A program made the position numbers and the translations under genes. Positions 17,022 through 25,671 of a stretch of 36,806 nucleotides of DNA are shown one piece after another. The stretch is from Parendozoicomonas haliclonae. GTDB taxonomy: Bacteria > Pseudomonadota > Gammaproteobacteria > Pseudomonadales > Endozoicomonadaceae. The stretch's first letter is position 1. Each line of letters opens with the position of its first letter. Below the pieces are notes generated by a model. That model worked only from the letters and a program-made list of their open reading frames with translations. It had not been told where the DNA came from and made no database searches. Location of the stretch: NCBI RefSeq assembly GCF_900174585.1, contig NZ_FWPT01000018.1:1-36806 (forward strand), read 5' to 3'.

Positions 17022-18326
17022 ATGTTGAAAATAAAAAAAATAATTACGGGATGTCTGTTGTTGTCTGTGTCATCTCTGGCAAGCGTGAGCTGGGCAGAAG
17101 TCGATAGTCGTCTGGGGGATTCTCTCACCCCTCTGGGCGCAGAACCTTTTGCCAACAGTGATAAAAGTATTCCAGCCTGGTCCGGGCAGTCGGATATGGC
17201 TGCGGTCAAACAGGATAAGCCGCTGTTTACTATTACGGCTGCCAATATGGAGCAGTATAAGGACAAGCTGACCGAAGGGCAGATCGCGTTGTTCAAGCGT
17301 TATCCGGAAACCTTCAAAATGCCGGTTTACCCTTCGCGCAGAACGGCTGTGTATCCGCAGCGTATTTACGACAACACCAAAAAGGCGACCGCGACCGCCG
17401 AGTTACTTGCCGATGGTAAAGGTTTCAAAGGCGCTTATGATGCCTACCCATTCCCGGTACCGGAGAATGGTCTTGAGGCCTTGTGGAATCACATTGTTCG
17501 TTATCGTGGTGAGTATATAGAACGGCCAACGATTGAGGCGGTGGTTGAGCGTGACGGGTTTGCCGATTACGGCGTATCGACCGACAAGGTGCTGTTCAAC
17601 TACAACCAGCCGGATGGCTCGGAAGCAGAGTTGGATAATATCCTGTTCTACTACCTCTCCCTGAACGACGATGGCAGTGCTGCTCTGGTTCATGAAACCC
17701 AGGATCAGGTTTCTGAGCCGCGTCTGGCCTGGGGTTATCTGCCTGGTCTACGTCGTGTACGCCGTGCGCCGGTCTTGTCGTACGACACGCCGATCATTGC
17801 TGGTCTGAGAACCGCTGACGATACCGATATGTACAACGGTGCCCCGGACTTTTACAACTGGGAGCTGAAGGGTAAGAAAGAAGTCTTTATCCCTTATAAC
17901 AACCAGCGTCTGTTGGAAAATGCGCCGGATTATGAAGAGCTTCTGACTGCTGGCCATATTAACCCGGAGTACACCCGTTATGAGTTGCACCGGGTTTGGG
18001 TTGTGGATGGCAAGCTGAAGGACGGCGCCCGTCATATCTATGGTCAGAGAACCTTATATCTTGATGAAGACAGCTGGGGTGCTGCTGTTGTTGATCAGTA
18101 CGATAACCGAGGTCAGCTTTGGAAAGTGAGCATTGCCTATCTGGCGAACTATGCAGCGGTTCCGACCACCTGGACGACATGGGATGTGTTCCATGATCTC
18201 TCGTCTGGTCGTTACCACGTACAGGGAATTGCCCAGCAGGAGAGTAAAAAGATCGCGTTTGATGTGGATTCTCCGGGCAAAAAGCAGTTTACCCCTGCGT
18301 CTCTAAGAAGGATGGGACGCAGATAA
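17022..18326 (+). CDS. DUF1329 family periplasmic protein
   Basis: A 434-residue protein with a Sec signal (MLKIKKIITGCLLL... ending VSWAE) and the DUF1329 hallmark start LTPLGAEPFANSDKSIPAWSG, followed by ITAANMEQYKDKLTEGQIALFKRYPETFKMPVYPSRRTA and the central APVLSYDTP and GKKEVFIPYNN blocks. The family is thought to have a lipoprotein-sorting-like fold suited to binding hydrophobic ligands, and is nearly always paired with DUF1302, as here. A role as periplasmic shuttle for the barrel is inferred. The start follows ACAGGAA. Confidence 0.9.
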   Translation: MLKIKKIITGCLLLSVSSLASVSWAEVDSRLGDSLTPLGAEPFANSDKSIPAWSGQSDMAAVKQDKPLFTITAANMEQYKDKLTEGQIALFKRYPETFKMPVYPSRRTAVYPQRIYDNTKKATATAELLADGKGFKGAYDAYPFPVPENGLEALWNHIVRYRGEYIERPTIEAVVERDGFADYGVSTDKVLFNYNQPDGSEAELDNILFYYLSLNDDGSAALVHETQDQVSEPRLAWGYLPGLRRVRRAPVLSYDTPIIAGLRTADDTDMYNGAPDFYNWELKGKKEVFIPYNNQRLLENAPDYEELLTAGHINPEYTRYELHRVWVVDGKLKDGARHIYGQRTLYLDEDSWGAAVVDQYDNRGQLWKVSIAYLANYAAVPTTWTTWDVFHDLSSGRYHVQGIAQQESKKIAFDVDSPGKKQFTPASLRRMGRR

Positions 18327-18328
18327 CA

Positions 18329-18360
18329 AACGGGTCGCGCAAGCGGCCCTTTAACCCGTT
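18329..18360 (+). repeat. Hairpin between the DUF1329 and dipeptidase-like genes
   Basis: AACGGGT and ACCCGTT pair over 7 bp around a GC-rich loop, 3 bases after the DUF1329 stop codon. There is no T-run, so it may stabilise the upstream mRNA or lower read-through rather than terminate. The 94-base gap is the largest in the cluster. Confidence 0.4.
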
Positions 18361-18420
18361 GAGAGGTTGGTAGTTCAACAAGAAGCAGCCTTGTGCTGAT
18401 AAAAACAAAAGTGGACGCCA

Positions 18421-20937
18421 ATGATGACATTCAAAAACTGGAGGCGGTGCCTGAAAACAGGTGCCGCCTTACTCTCTGGCCTGTGCCTTTCGGCACAGGC
18501 TGTTGTTCATAATGATAGCCCTGCTGGAATCAGCCTTGAGCCGGAAGCACTGGCCCAGGGCTGTTATGCGTTTATGTCCCCGGAAACCGGAAAGAAGCTG
18601 ACGCTGACGTCGGAAGGCTATCGGTTTCAGGATGTGCCCTTTAATCAGGCGACAGGGTTCTTTATAAAACCGACTGAGCTGGACAGCTATATGCTGCTGG
18701 ATCAGGAAGGCGGTTACCTGGGAACGCGTTTGCCGATGGATCTCCAGCGGGGTGAATACCCGGGTGAGTTTGTAGAGTGGGGCATTAATAAACGGATTCA
18801 TAATGGCCAAAGCCAGTACCAACTGGTTTCCCGCAAGTTCGATAAGTCACTCTGGTTTGATAAGGGCCGTGGGTGGAACTACCTGTTTAATCTGTTCAAT
18901 CTGCAGAATGGTAATAGCGAACAGTGGTTCTCTATCGCACCGCAAACCGGCTGTATGGAGTATCCGGAAGCCAGCCTGAATGCTTCGGTGGATCAGAATA
19001 AACCGGCAACGTCCGATATTAACGAGCCGGTTGTTGGTATTGCTGATTCCCACTTCCATATCACCGCCTCAGAGTTTATTGGCGGCAAGTTTCATAGCGG
19101 CTCGCCATTCCATCGTTATGGTATTGCCCATGCTCTTGGCAACTGTGATGGTATTCATGGGCCGTGGGGCTCACTGGATATTATCGGTAACGCCGTAGGC
19201 TTCGGTAATGTTGATGCTCGCCATGATACCCGCGGTTATCCGGACTTCCCGAGCTGGCCTATGCGGCAGTCCCTCAGCCACGAGCAGAGTTATTACAAGT
19301 GGGTTGAGCGTGCGCACCTGGGTGGTGTGAAGTTTATGGTGAACCATCTGGTTGAGAATGCGGTGCTCTGTAATATCCAGAAAACGGTGAACCCTGCCAG
19401 CTGGATTAACCCGAATGACTGTAACGAGATGAACAGTGTTGATCACCAGCTCAATTTCATCCGTAAGCTGGAAGATTATATTGATGCGCAGGAAGGTGGT
19501 CCCGGTAAAGGTTGGTTCCGGATTGTGTATTCACCGGGTGAAGCCCGAAAGGTGATTGCTGACGGCAAGATGGCCGTAATGCTGGGTATTGAAGTCTCGG
19601 AATTGTTTGATTGTCGCGAACCAACCGGTTGCTCCAATGATCATATCAACAACCAGCTGGATGAGTATTACAACAAAGGCATCCGCACAATGTTCCCGGT
19701 GCATCGGTTTGATAACAAGTTTGGTGGTTCCAACCTTGGTAACTCCAGTGACCTGATGAATGTTGGGAACAAACTGTCGTCCGGTCACTTCTTCTATGCA
19801 GAAGCCTGTACCGATGAGCCAAGTGGCACCAAGTTGCCGAGTGGCTTTCCGCTGATCGGTAATCTGCCGGTATTTAAGCCCATTCTGACAGGTCTTGGCT
19901 TAAACCCTGAGTATGACCAGACGCTGGATCAGCACTGTAATGCGCTGACGATTTCTGATCAGGGGCGTTACCTGATGGAGCGTATGGCTGCCAAGGGCAT
20001 GATCATCGACCTGGACCATATGTCCGGGAATATGCAACGTGAAGCGCTCACGATTCTGGAAGGTCTGAACTACTCCGGTGCGCTCTCAAGCCATGCCGGT
20101 ACCAAATACCCCGGACCGGCTCTTAGCCCGGTGCAGCAGCGTCTGATCGCTCTTGGCGGCTTGATCTCACCTTACAATGGTTCGGTAGGATGGATGAGCG
20201 CACAGATTGAGGTTATTGGGGCAGAGCAGAGTAAGAACGGTCAGTTTGTGGGTGTGGGCTTCGGTACAGACGTCAATGGCATTGCACCTCAGGCCTCGGG
20301 AATGGGCGTAACCGGCAACCCGGTCACCTATCCATTTACCTCCTACGATGGTCGTGTAACGTTCGAGCAGCCAAAGACCGGCAACCGGACGTTTGACTAC
20401 AACGAAGAAGGCATGGCGCACTATGGCTTGTTGCCTGAGCATCTGGAGAACTATCGTCGTATAGGTGCCGATAATGCGTTGGCTGCGATTTTCAACTCAG
20501 CGGAAGCTTATCTAAGAATGTGGGAACGGGCAGAGTCCAGCACCAATACGGCTGAGTATCGTGAGCTGAAGAATGAAGGTACCGGACTATGTCTGGATAT
20601 TTATAAAGGCTCCAATAACAACGGCACCAATGTAATCCAGTGGACCTGCCACGGAGGTGATAACCAGAAGTGGGCTTATGAGCCTGCGACCGGTTTCCTG
20701 CGCAACAAAATGGGCAAATGTCTGGATAACCGCGGGCAGGCCAATAACGATGGTGAGATCGTGATTTGGGACTGTGTAGACAGCGACAATCTGCGCTTTG
20801 ATATGTCCGGCGGTGTACTGCGTAACCGGCATAACAATACGATTGTTGTTGATGCCTTCGGTGCGAACCGGGGCGATAACGTAGGCCAGTGGCGTTACCA
20901 CGGTGGTAATAACCAGCGGTGGTATTGGGGTAACTAA
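18421..20937 (+). CDS. Secreted renal-dipeptidase-like (M19-like) metallohydrolase with ricin-type lectin domain
   Basis: An 838-residue protein with an N-terminal signal (cleavage near AQAVVH). Residues about 30-175 are a beta-rich domain. Residues about 200-690 resemble membrane dipeptidase: DSHFH (Asp209, His211, His213), GIEVSE (Glu391), IDLDHMSG (His533), LSSHAG (His558) and GFGTDVNG (Asp617) correspond to the usual HxD, E, H, H and D of M19, though the first motif is HxH rather than HxD. Residues about 705-838 are a beta-trefoil with QxW-type repeats (VIQWTCHGGDNQKW, NQRWYWGN), implying carbohydrate binding. It is the last gene of the exported-protein cluster. The start codon has only a weak TGGA upstream. 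Substrate unknown; a peptide, amide or lactone are possible. Confidence 0.82.
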   Translation: MMTFKNWRRCLKTGAALLSGLCLSAQAVVHNDSPAGISLEPEALAQGCYAFMSPETGKKLTLTSEGYRFQDVPFNQATGFFIKPTELDSYMLLDQEGGYLGTRLPMDLQRGEYPGEFVEWGINKRIHNGQSQYQLVSRKFDKSLWFDKGRGWNYLFNLFNLQNGNSEQWFSIAPQTGCMEYPEASLNASVDQNKPATSDINEPVVGIADSHFHITASEFIGGKFHSGSPFHRYGIAHALGNCDGIHGPWGSLDIIGNAVGFGNVDARHDTRGYPDFPSWPMRQSLSHEQSYYKWVERAHLGGVKFMVNHLVENAVLCNIQKTVNPASWINPNDCNEMNSVDHQLNFIRKLEDYIDAQEGGPGKGWFRIVYSPGEARKVIADGKMAVMLGIEVSELFDCREPTGCSNDHINNQLDEYYNKGIRTMFPVHRFDNKFGGSNLGNSSDLMNVGNKLSSGHFFYAEACTDEPSGTKLPSGFPLIGNLPVFKPILTGLGLNPEYDQTLDQHCNALTISDQGRYLMERMAAKGMIIDLDHMSGNMQREALTILEGLNYSGALSSHAGTKYPGPALSPVQQRLIALGGLISPYNGSVGWMSAQIEVIGAEQSKNGQFVGVGFGTDVNGIAPQASGMGVTGNPVTYPFTSYDGRVTFEQPKTGNRTFDYNEEGMAHYGLLPEHLENYRRIGADNALAAIFNSAEAYLRMWERAESSTNTAEYRELKNEGTGLCLDIYKGSNNNGTNVIQWTCHGGDNQKWAYEPATGFLRNKMGKCLDNRGQANNDGEIVIWDCVDSDNLRFDMSGGVLRNRHNNTIVVDAFGANRGDNVGQWRYHGGNNQRWYWGN

Positions 20938-20962
20938 GCTCTAATTAAATGAGCATACTATT

Positions 20963-20987
20963 GGTTCCCACGCTGAGCGTGGGAACC
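20963..20987. repeat. REP-like perfect palindrome between convergent genes
   Basis: GGTTCCCACGC-TGA-GCGTGGGAACC is an 11-bp perfect stem with a 3-base loop in the 70-base gap between the lectin-hydrolase gene and psd. It resembles the third hairpin of the 125-bp units at 284-676 (GGTTACTACGC-AGA-GCGTGGTAACC), suggesting one dispersed repeat family. With no T-run it is a poor intrinsic terminator but may block exonucleases from both convergent mRNAs. Confidence 0.75.
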
Positions 20988-21007
20988 ATCAAATTAGCCA
21001 GAGATGG

Positions 21008-21856
21008 TTAACCGATCGCCTGCCCCATCCGGACAGGTGAGGTCTCACCCAGGCTCTCAGCCCATTCCACTTGATCCTTGCCGAACAGCACGATAGCGGT
21101 AGAGCCCAGCTTGAAGCGGCCCATCTCGGCACCACGCTCCAGTACGATTGAGTGGTTGCCTTCCGGCGTGTAATCGTAAGTCTTTACGCCACGCTTGTGC
21201 GGAGTAACCAGACCGGCCCATACGGTTTCGATACTGGCCACAATCATTGCGCCCACCAGAATCACTGCCATCGGTCCACGTTCGGTATCGAAGATGCAGA
21301 CTGCACGTTCGTTACGGGCAAACAGGCGAGGCACGTTCTCGGCGGTGGTCTGGTTGACAGAGAACAGACGACCAGGAACGTGAATCATCTTGCGTAGGGT
21401 GCCTTTTACCGGCATGTGTACGCGATGGTAATCACGTGGAGACAGATAAACAGTTGCGAACTTGCCTTCTTCAAACTCACGAGCCAGTTCAGGATCGCCA
21501 CCCACCAGTTCAGTCAGGCTGTAGTCGTGGCCTTTCGCCTGAAACACACGGTTATATTTGATGTCACCAATCTGGCTGATCGCACCATCTGCAGGGCAGA
21601 CGATGGCTTTCTCATCTTCAGGCAGCGGACGCATGCCGTCTTTCAGGGCACGGGTAAAGAAGTCGTTAAAGGTGGCATAAGCTTCAGGGTTCTCTTCCTG
21701 AGCTTCGCTCATATCAATGCCGTACTGCTTAACGAACCAGTTGGTAAAAGGGTTCTTGATAGCCGGGATTTTGCACTCCGCCAGCAGGCCCGCACCACGG
21801 GAGATCAGGTGGTGAGGGAGCAGATACTGCAGAGCAATAAACAGATCTTTTTTCAC
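21008..21856 (-). CDS. psd: Phosphatidylserine decarboxylase proenzyme
   Basis: A 282-residue inner-membrane enzyme making phosphatidylethanolamine from phosphatidylserine. The LGST self-cleavage motif is in FKLGSTAIVLF; Ser252 becomes the pyruvoyl group of the alpha chain. Other family landmarks are FNDFFTRALK, PADGAIS, YLSPRDYHRVHMP, PGRLFSVN and FARNERAV. Length is normal for the bacterial type I enzyme. It lies next to a rhodanese gene, as in Pseudomonas, 103 bases downstream of it on the same strand. Confidence 0.97.
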   Translation of the reverse strand: MKKDLFIALQYLLPHHLISRGAGLLAECKIPAIKNPFTNWFVKQYGIDMSEAQEENPEAYATFNDFFTRALKDGMRPLPEDEKAIVCPADGAISQIGDIKYNRVFQAKGHDYSLTELVGGDPELAREFEEGKFATVYLSPRDYHRVHMPVKGTLRKMIHVPGRLFSVNQTTAENVPRLFARNERAVCIFDTERGPMAVILVGAMIVASIETVWAGLVTPHKRGVKTYDYTPEGNHSIVLERGAEMGRFKLGSTAIVLFGKDQVEWAESLGETSPVRMGQAIG

Positions 21857-21959
21857 GATAACTTTCAGCTTCTGGGGCCTGACTCGTAATTATTGGCAGT
21901 CAGGCACGTTGGTTATTCAATATTCTACTTAAAAGACGCCCACAATTCCGTTATTGCTA

Positions 21960-22805
21960 TTATGTAGTTATCGGCGTGTCCTGGCGATTTCCCCACTCAG
22001 ACCAGGAGCCATCATACGCGCGAATGTCCGGATATCCGAGGAGACGTGCGGCAAGATAGGTAAATCCTGAGCGATGGTGGGTCTGGCAATGGGTGACGAT
22101 AGTTTTGTCCGGCCCCAGGTTCAGTTCTTCAAGTACCTGCGCCATATCCTCACGCAAGCGATACTGGCGGGAGGCATCCATCCCCATGGTCCATTCAAAA
22201 TTAATGGCTCCAGGAATATGGCCGGCGCGCATGGCGAATTGCTTTTCACCGGTATATTCGCCGGGGGAGCGGGCATCCCAGATCGTGATCGCAGGAGAAT
22301 CGCTGGCTAGATCGGCAATGATCTGCTCAGCCGAAACCCGCAACTGCGGGTTGGTGATCGTTAGATCAAAGTCGCTGGCTTCCACTGCAACAGTCTGCTC
22401 CTGCACCGGAAGGCGGGCTTTCAACCAGGCGTGCAGGCCGCCATTCAGGTAAGCCAGACGCTGGTGGCCGATAAGATCCAGAGTCCACAATAGACGTCCG
22501 GCCCAGCCACCACCTTCATCGTCGTACACAACAATAAGTTTGTCGGGGTTGTAGCCCACACGGTTCAACACCGCCTGAACCTGTTCCATTGCCGGCAGCA
22601 TACCGGTTGCCGGAGGAATTCCGCAGACCAGTTCACCCGGCGCAATATGCACCGCACCGGGAACATGAAGCTTTTGATAAGTAGCCGGGTTGCACACATC
22701 CAGAACCAGCACATCTGACTGTTCAAGACGAGTCAGGAGCTGTTCTGGCTCCAGCAGTTCAACAGCCGGTAGCGGGCTGGCACATGGCAGTTCGGTTGAG
22801 CTCAT
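21960..22805 (-). CDS. rhdA: Thiosulfate sulfurtransferase (rhodanese), RhdA type
   Basis: A 281-residue protein with two rhodanese domains. The active-site loop is HCQTHHRSG with Cys240, the special loop of Azotobacter/Pseudomonas RhdA, which differs from the CG(S/T)G(V/N)T loop of SseA. The first domain begins LEPEQLLTRLEQSDVLVLDV, and the inactive linker region and the WDARSPGEYTGE second-domain start are visible. The ATG at 22805 follows AGGGA; an upstream in-frame start at 22883 would add 26 residues not expected in the family. It transfers sulfane sulfur in the cytosol. Confidence 0.92.
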   Translation of the reverse strand: MSSTELPCASPLPAVELLEPEQLLTRLEQSDVLVLDVCNPATYQKLHVPGAVHIAPGELVCGIPPATGMLPAMEQVQAVLNRVGYNPDKLIVVYDDEGGGWAGRLLWTLDLIGHQRLAYLNGGLHAWLKARLPVQEQTVAVEASDFDLTITNPQLRVSAEQIIADLASDSPAITIWDARSPGEYTGEKQFAMRAGHIPGAINFEWTMGMDASRQYRLREDMAQVLEELNLGPDKTIVTHCQTHHRSGFTYLAARLLGYPDIRAYDGSWSEWGNRQDTPITT

Positions 22806-22957
22806 TGTTGTTATCCCTGTTTCTGTGCGGCGCATAAATAATGCCATGCATTGTACTGCCCTTCGCGGGAGTCGCAACGTCATTCCCTGTGGAAATAAAG
22901 GCTTTATGGGCTATTACTGTTTCGTTCACAGAGCCTATAAATCACAGAGGGGCAACC

Positions 22958-24163
22958 ATGGCGCACTTTTTCTCTGGGGTAACTCGTTGGCTGATGGTCG
23001 TTATGATCACATTGTTCAGCAGCAGTGTGTTCGCCGCGAATCAATGGTTGGTTGCGGTTCTGTTGGGCAATGCCCGGGCTGATGCCTGGCTGATAAATAT
23101 GGACGACTACAAAGATGTCCCGCCTGTGCATGTAATGGCAGACACTAAAACAGAAGCCGCCTTTATTAATCTGAGTGGCAATATTGGTTCTGGCGGTTTT
23201 GAGAAAGGTTTAGCGAATACCGAAAAGCTGACCGATGCTCTTCTGGGTAAATTGCTTCCCCAGATTAAAAAGCAGAACGAGTCAGCGCAGGCTGAAGATA
23301 TTGATGGTGTTGAAATCAATTTTCTCTATGCCATGGCCGGGCTTGATCTTATTGATGGGCGGGTTCCCGGCTCAGTTTATCAGGCTGATGAAGGTCGGGC
23401 TGTGTTGAGCCGTTACGAGAGTCATGTGGACCAGCAGTTCCGTAATCACGGGCTGGCGATCAACACTCTACTGGGAGCCAGTGATGCGGCCCTGTTATTA
23501 AATGCGGTTCGTGCAACGGGCTCTGCTACATCCAACTCTGATGCATCTAATTTGGTTATTTACGATGACACTTACGGTATCGGTTACCGACTGAATGATC
23601 ACGGTATCGAGCAGAAAGCCGAGCTGGTGAAGCCTTATCCGCAGGGTGGCTTTTATGCCTTGGGATATCAAGGTGGAGCCCTGCTGGCTGATGACCCTGA
23701 ACTGGCTCGCCCCTTCAACGACAGCATTCGTTCATTCTGGGATCAGCAAGGGGTTCATTACTCGCCACTAGAAGTGAGTAACCGTTATGCACAAGGGCAT
23801 AAAAATGAGCTGGGCGGGGTTATGTCTCGCTTGTTTGGGCATGACGATAACAATCTCTCCCCGGAAGTTTTCCATGCTCTTGTGCAATCTGTAGAACAAA
23901 CAGCACGCTCACTGGGGTCTCTGGCTTTGGAGGTTCTCCCAGACAATAAGCCTGAATCTGCATCAGCAGCTATACCTGTAAAAATTATCGGATTTTATGG
24001 TGATACGCTGGCGGCCTTCCCTGCGCTTTCGGAGATTTTTGATCAGGTAACCGGTGGATTGGTGGTACCGGAGCTGGTGCATGGCGCCGAACTGGAAGAG
24101 GCATTGGCAACCGCAGCCGTTGAAACCTATCAGCAGCTACTCAAAGCCCGTTACGGGCTTTGA
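22958..24163 (+). CDS. Exported protein of unknown function, possible degenerate ASKHA (BadF-like) fold
   Basis: A 401-residue protein; the ATG at 22958 follows GAGGGG and starts a clear Sec signal (MAHFFSGVTRWLMVVMITLF... SVFAANQ). I do not recognise a family. The order of blocks resembles BadF/GlcNAc-kinase ASKHA proteins: WLVAVLLGNARADAWLI where a DGGGTKT loop would be, INLSGNIGSGGFEKGLANTE, FLYAMAGLDLIDGR, a middle TGSATS, GGFYALGYQGGALLADD like GGWG..LGDEGSG, then LVQSVEQTARSLGSLAL and IIGFYGDTLAAFP. The phosphate-loop Asp is absent, so ATP hydrolysis is unlikely, fitting periplasmic location. It converges on a similarly organised gene at 24178 with a 14-base gap. Confidence 0.6.
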   Translation: MAHFFSGVTRWLMVVMITLFSSSVFAANQWLVAVLLGNARADAWLINMDDYKDVPPVHVMADTKTEAAFINLSGNIGSGGFEKGLANTEKLTDALLGKLLPQIKKQNESAQAEDIDGVEINFLYAMAGLDLIDGRVPGSVYQADEGRAVLSRYESHVDQQFRNHGLAINTLLGASDAALLLNAVRATGSATSNSDASNLVIYDDTYGIGYRLNDHGIEQKAELVKPYPQGGFYALGYQGGALLADDPELARPFNDSIRSFWDQQGVHYSPLEVSNRYAQGHKNELGGVMSRLFGHDDNNLSPEVFHALVQSVEQTARSLGSLALEVLPDNKPESASAAIPVKIIGFYGDTLAAFPALSEIFDQVTGGLVVPELVHGAELEEALATAAVETYQQLLKARYGL

Positions 24164-24177
24164 GTGATATTCAACTG

Positions 24178-25530
24178 TTAGCGAGTTTTGGTAACAGCTG
24201 CCTGATGTTGCAGGGATGCAAAATGACCAAGAGGTAATATCGTTACGCTCTGCATAAAGGGGATGAGTCTGGTTTTCAGCCAGTGGTTTAACTCCGCAGG
24301 ATCCTGCAACTCAGGACGATGCATTAGAATTTCAGCGGGAAGCTGGCAAGGGTCGTCCGGGTTCATAGCATTGCGCACGACCTGCAGGAACAGGTCTTCA
24401 GAAGCAAACATAATATTGGCTTCCTCACCTACGATAATGAGATGGGGTGTCACGTTATCGAGACTTTGCTCCTGCATGGCATAGAGCAGGGTTGTCATCT
24501 CAATAAAGCTACGACGTGCGGTACTCAGTAAGGGGAGGGCTGCAAGCTTTGCCTGCTGGAACATCTGTTCTTTGTCGCGCGGCAGTGCAACTTTGTCGCG
24601 GTTGAATCCGTTCGCTGTTTCGCCCGCAATATGCCCAAAATTGTTATAGCCCCTACCTCTGTCTTCTAAACGTTTGAAGTTTGCGGCCGTGCCTTCGGGA
24701 TGGTTGGAGGCGCGTGAGTCTTGCATAAGAACATAGCGAAGCGGGTCCATTTCATCCTGATGGATAGAAAGATAGGTGCGCAGCATTTGACCAATCTGGA
24801 ATATGCCACCATGACTGCCCCAGCTATCAGGCACCCACCCTCCCAGGTTTTCAGCAGTGCCATCACGCATCACCAGATAAGGCTGACTGATGCTGGTGGA
24901 GTGCACGACAATCGATGGTTTGTTCGACGTCATATTACCGGAATACAGTGCAGCCATCGTGGTGATCATATGATGGTCCTGCTCCATAAGCAGAGTCACG
25001 GCACTCTGGTCCTGAGTATCGAAGAGATTGGCCAGAATCTCCTGCTTGAAGGCACAGGTAAAGAAAGCGCTGCGGTTATTGGTCGGGATGTAACACAGTT
25101 TTCTTTGTTCTGCCGTCATCAGACCCTGTATACCGGAACCCATTGGCAGGGTTTTTCCCTTAGCCGCGTCGTATCCTGCAGCCGAAACATAAGCCTTCAA
25201 AGGTTTATCACCATTCAGAGCTTTGAGTTGCGGGGCTGATGCTTCAATCAGCTGGCGAACAAGCTTAAGAGGGGAATCGTTGAAAGAAAGATTGGGCGGG
25301 TCTCCGTAGAGATCGGCGCTGTCCCAGTTATTCAGGGATTTCTGGAAAACCGGCAGGCTGCTGCCTTGTGATCCATAAGTCAGGTGAGCACCAGCATTGG
25401 TTATGTAGATGCTGAGTACCGGCGAGTTATCCGCCTTGGCCATAGGGATGCAGAGCATCATCAGGCCGAAAAAAGCCAGAATGGCCATGACGGCAGGACG
25501 AAATAGGCGTTGAATAAGTTCCGAAAACAT
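24178..25530 (-). CDS. Exported protein of unknown function, likely distant relative of its convergent neighbour
   Basis: A 450-residue protein with a Sec signal (cleavage near IPMAKADNS). I recognise no family. Its blocks run parallel to the neighbour at 22958: VLSIYITNAGAHLTYGSQ at the start, YVSAAGYDAAKG, QDHHMITTMAALYSG, GGWVPDSWGSHGGIFQIGQ (like GGWG..LGDEGSG), a QQAKLAALPLLSTARRSFIEMTTLLYAM helix pair and HLIIVGEEANIMF. This suggests the same ASKHA-like ancestry with lost catalytic residues. The family assignment is my inference from layout only. It is separated from rsgA by 141 bases. Confidence 0.55.
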   Translation of the reverse strand: MFSELIQRLFRPAVMAILAFFGLMMLCIPMAKADNSPVLSIYITNAGAHLTYGSQGSSLPVFQKSLNNWDSADLYGDPPNLSFNDSPLKLVRQLIEASAPQLKALNGDKPLKAYVSAAGYDAAKGKTLPMGSGIQGLMTAEQRKLCYIPTNNRSAFFTCAFKQEILANLFDTQDQSAVTLLMEQDHHMITTMAALYSGNMTSNKPSIVVHSTSISQPYLVMRDGTAENLGGWVPDSWGSHGGIFQIGQMLRTYLSIHQDEMDPLRYVLMQDSRASNHPEGTAANFKRLEDRGRGYNNFGHIAGETANGFNRDKVALPRDKEQMFQQAKLAALPLLSTARRSFIEMTTLLYAMQEQSLDNVTPHLIIVGEEANIMFASEDLFLQVVRNAMNPDDPCQLPAEILMHRPELQDPAELNHWLKTRLIPFMQSVTILPLGHFASLQHQAAVTKTR

Positions 25531-25671
25531 ACAGCTTCTCCATGAAAATCCCGTAATCTGGGGATTAGACAGCTGAATAAGGCTTTGGTTTTCGGAAGCA
25601 GCTTAGACTTTAGTGGGACGAAGGCCGCCCCACATAATCAGACAGGATAAGGTAGTCAGGCAGGGTAATGG

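Noticed and set aside
25610-25640. GTGGG/CCCAC hairpin downstream of 24178-25530 and rsgA as a terminator
   Set aside because: The stem is only 5 bp with a long loop and there is no T-run on either strand.
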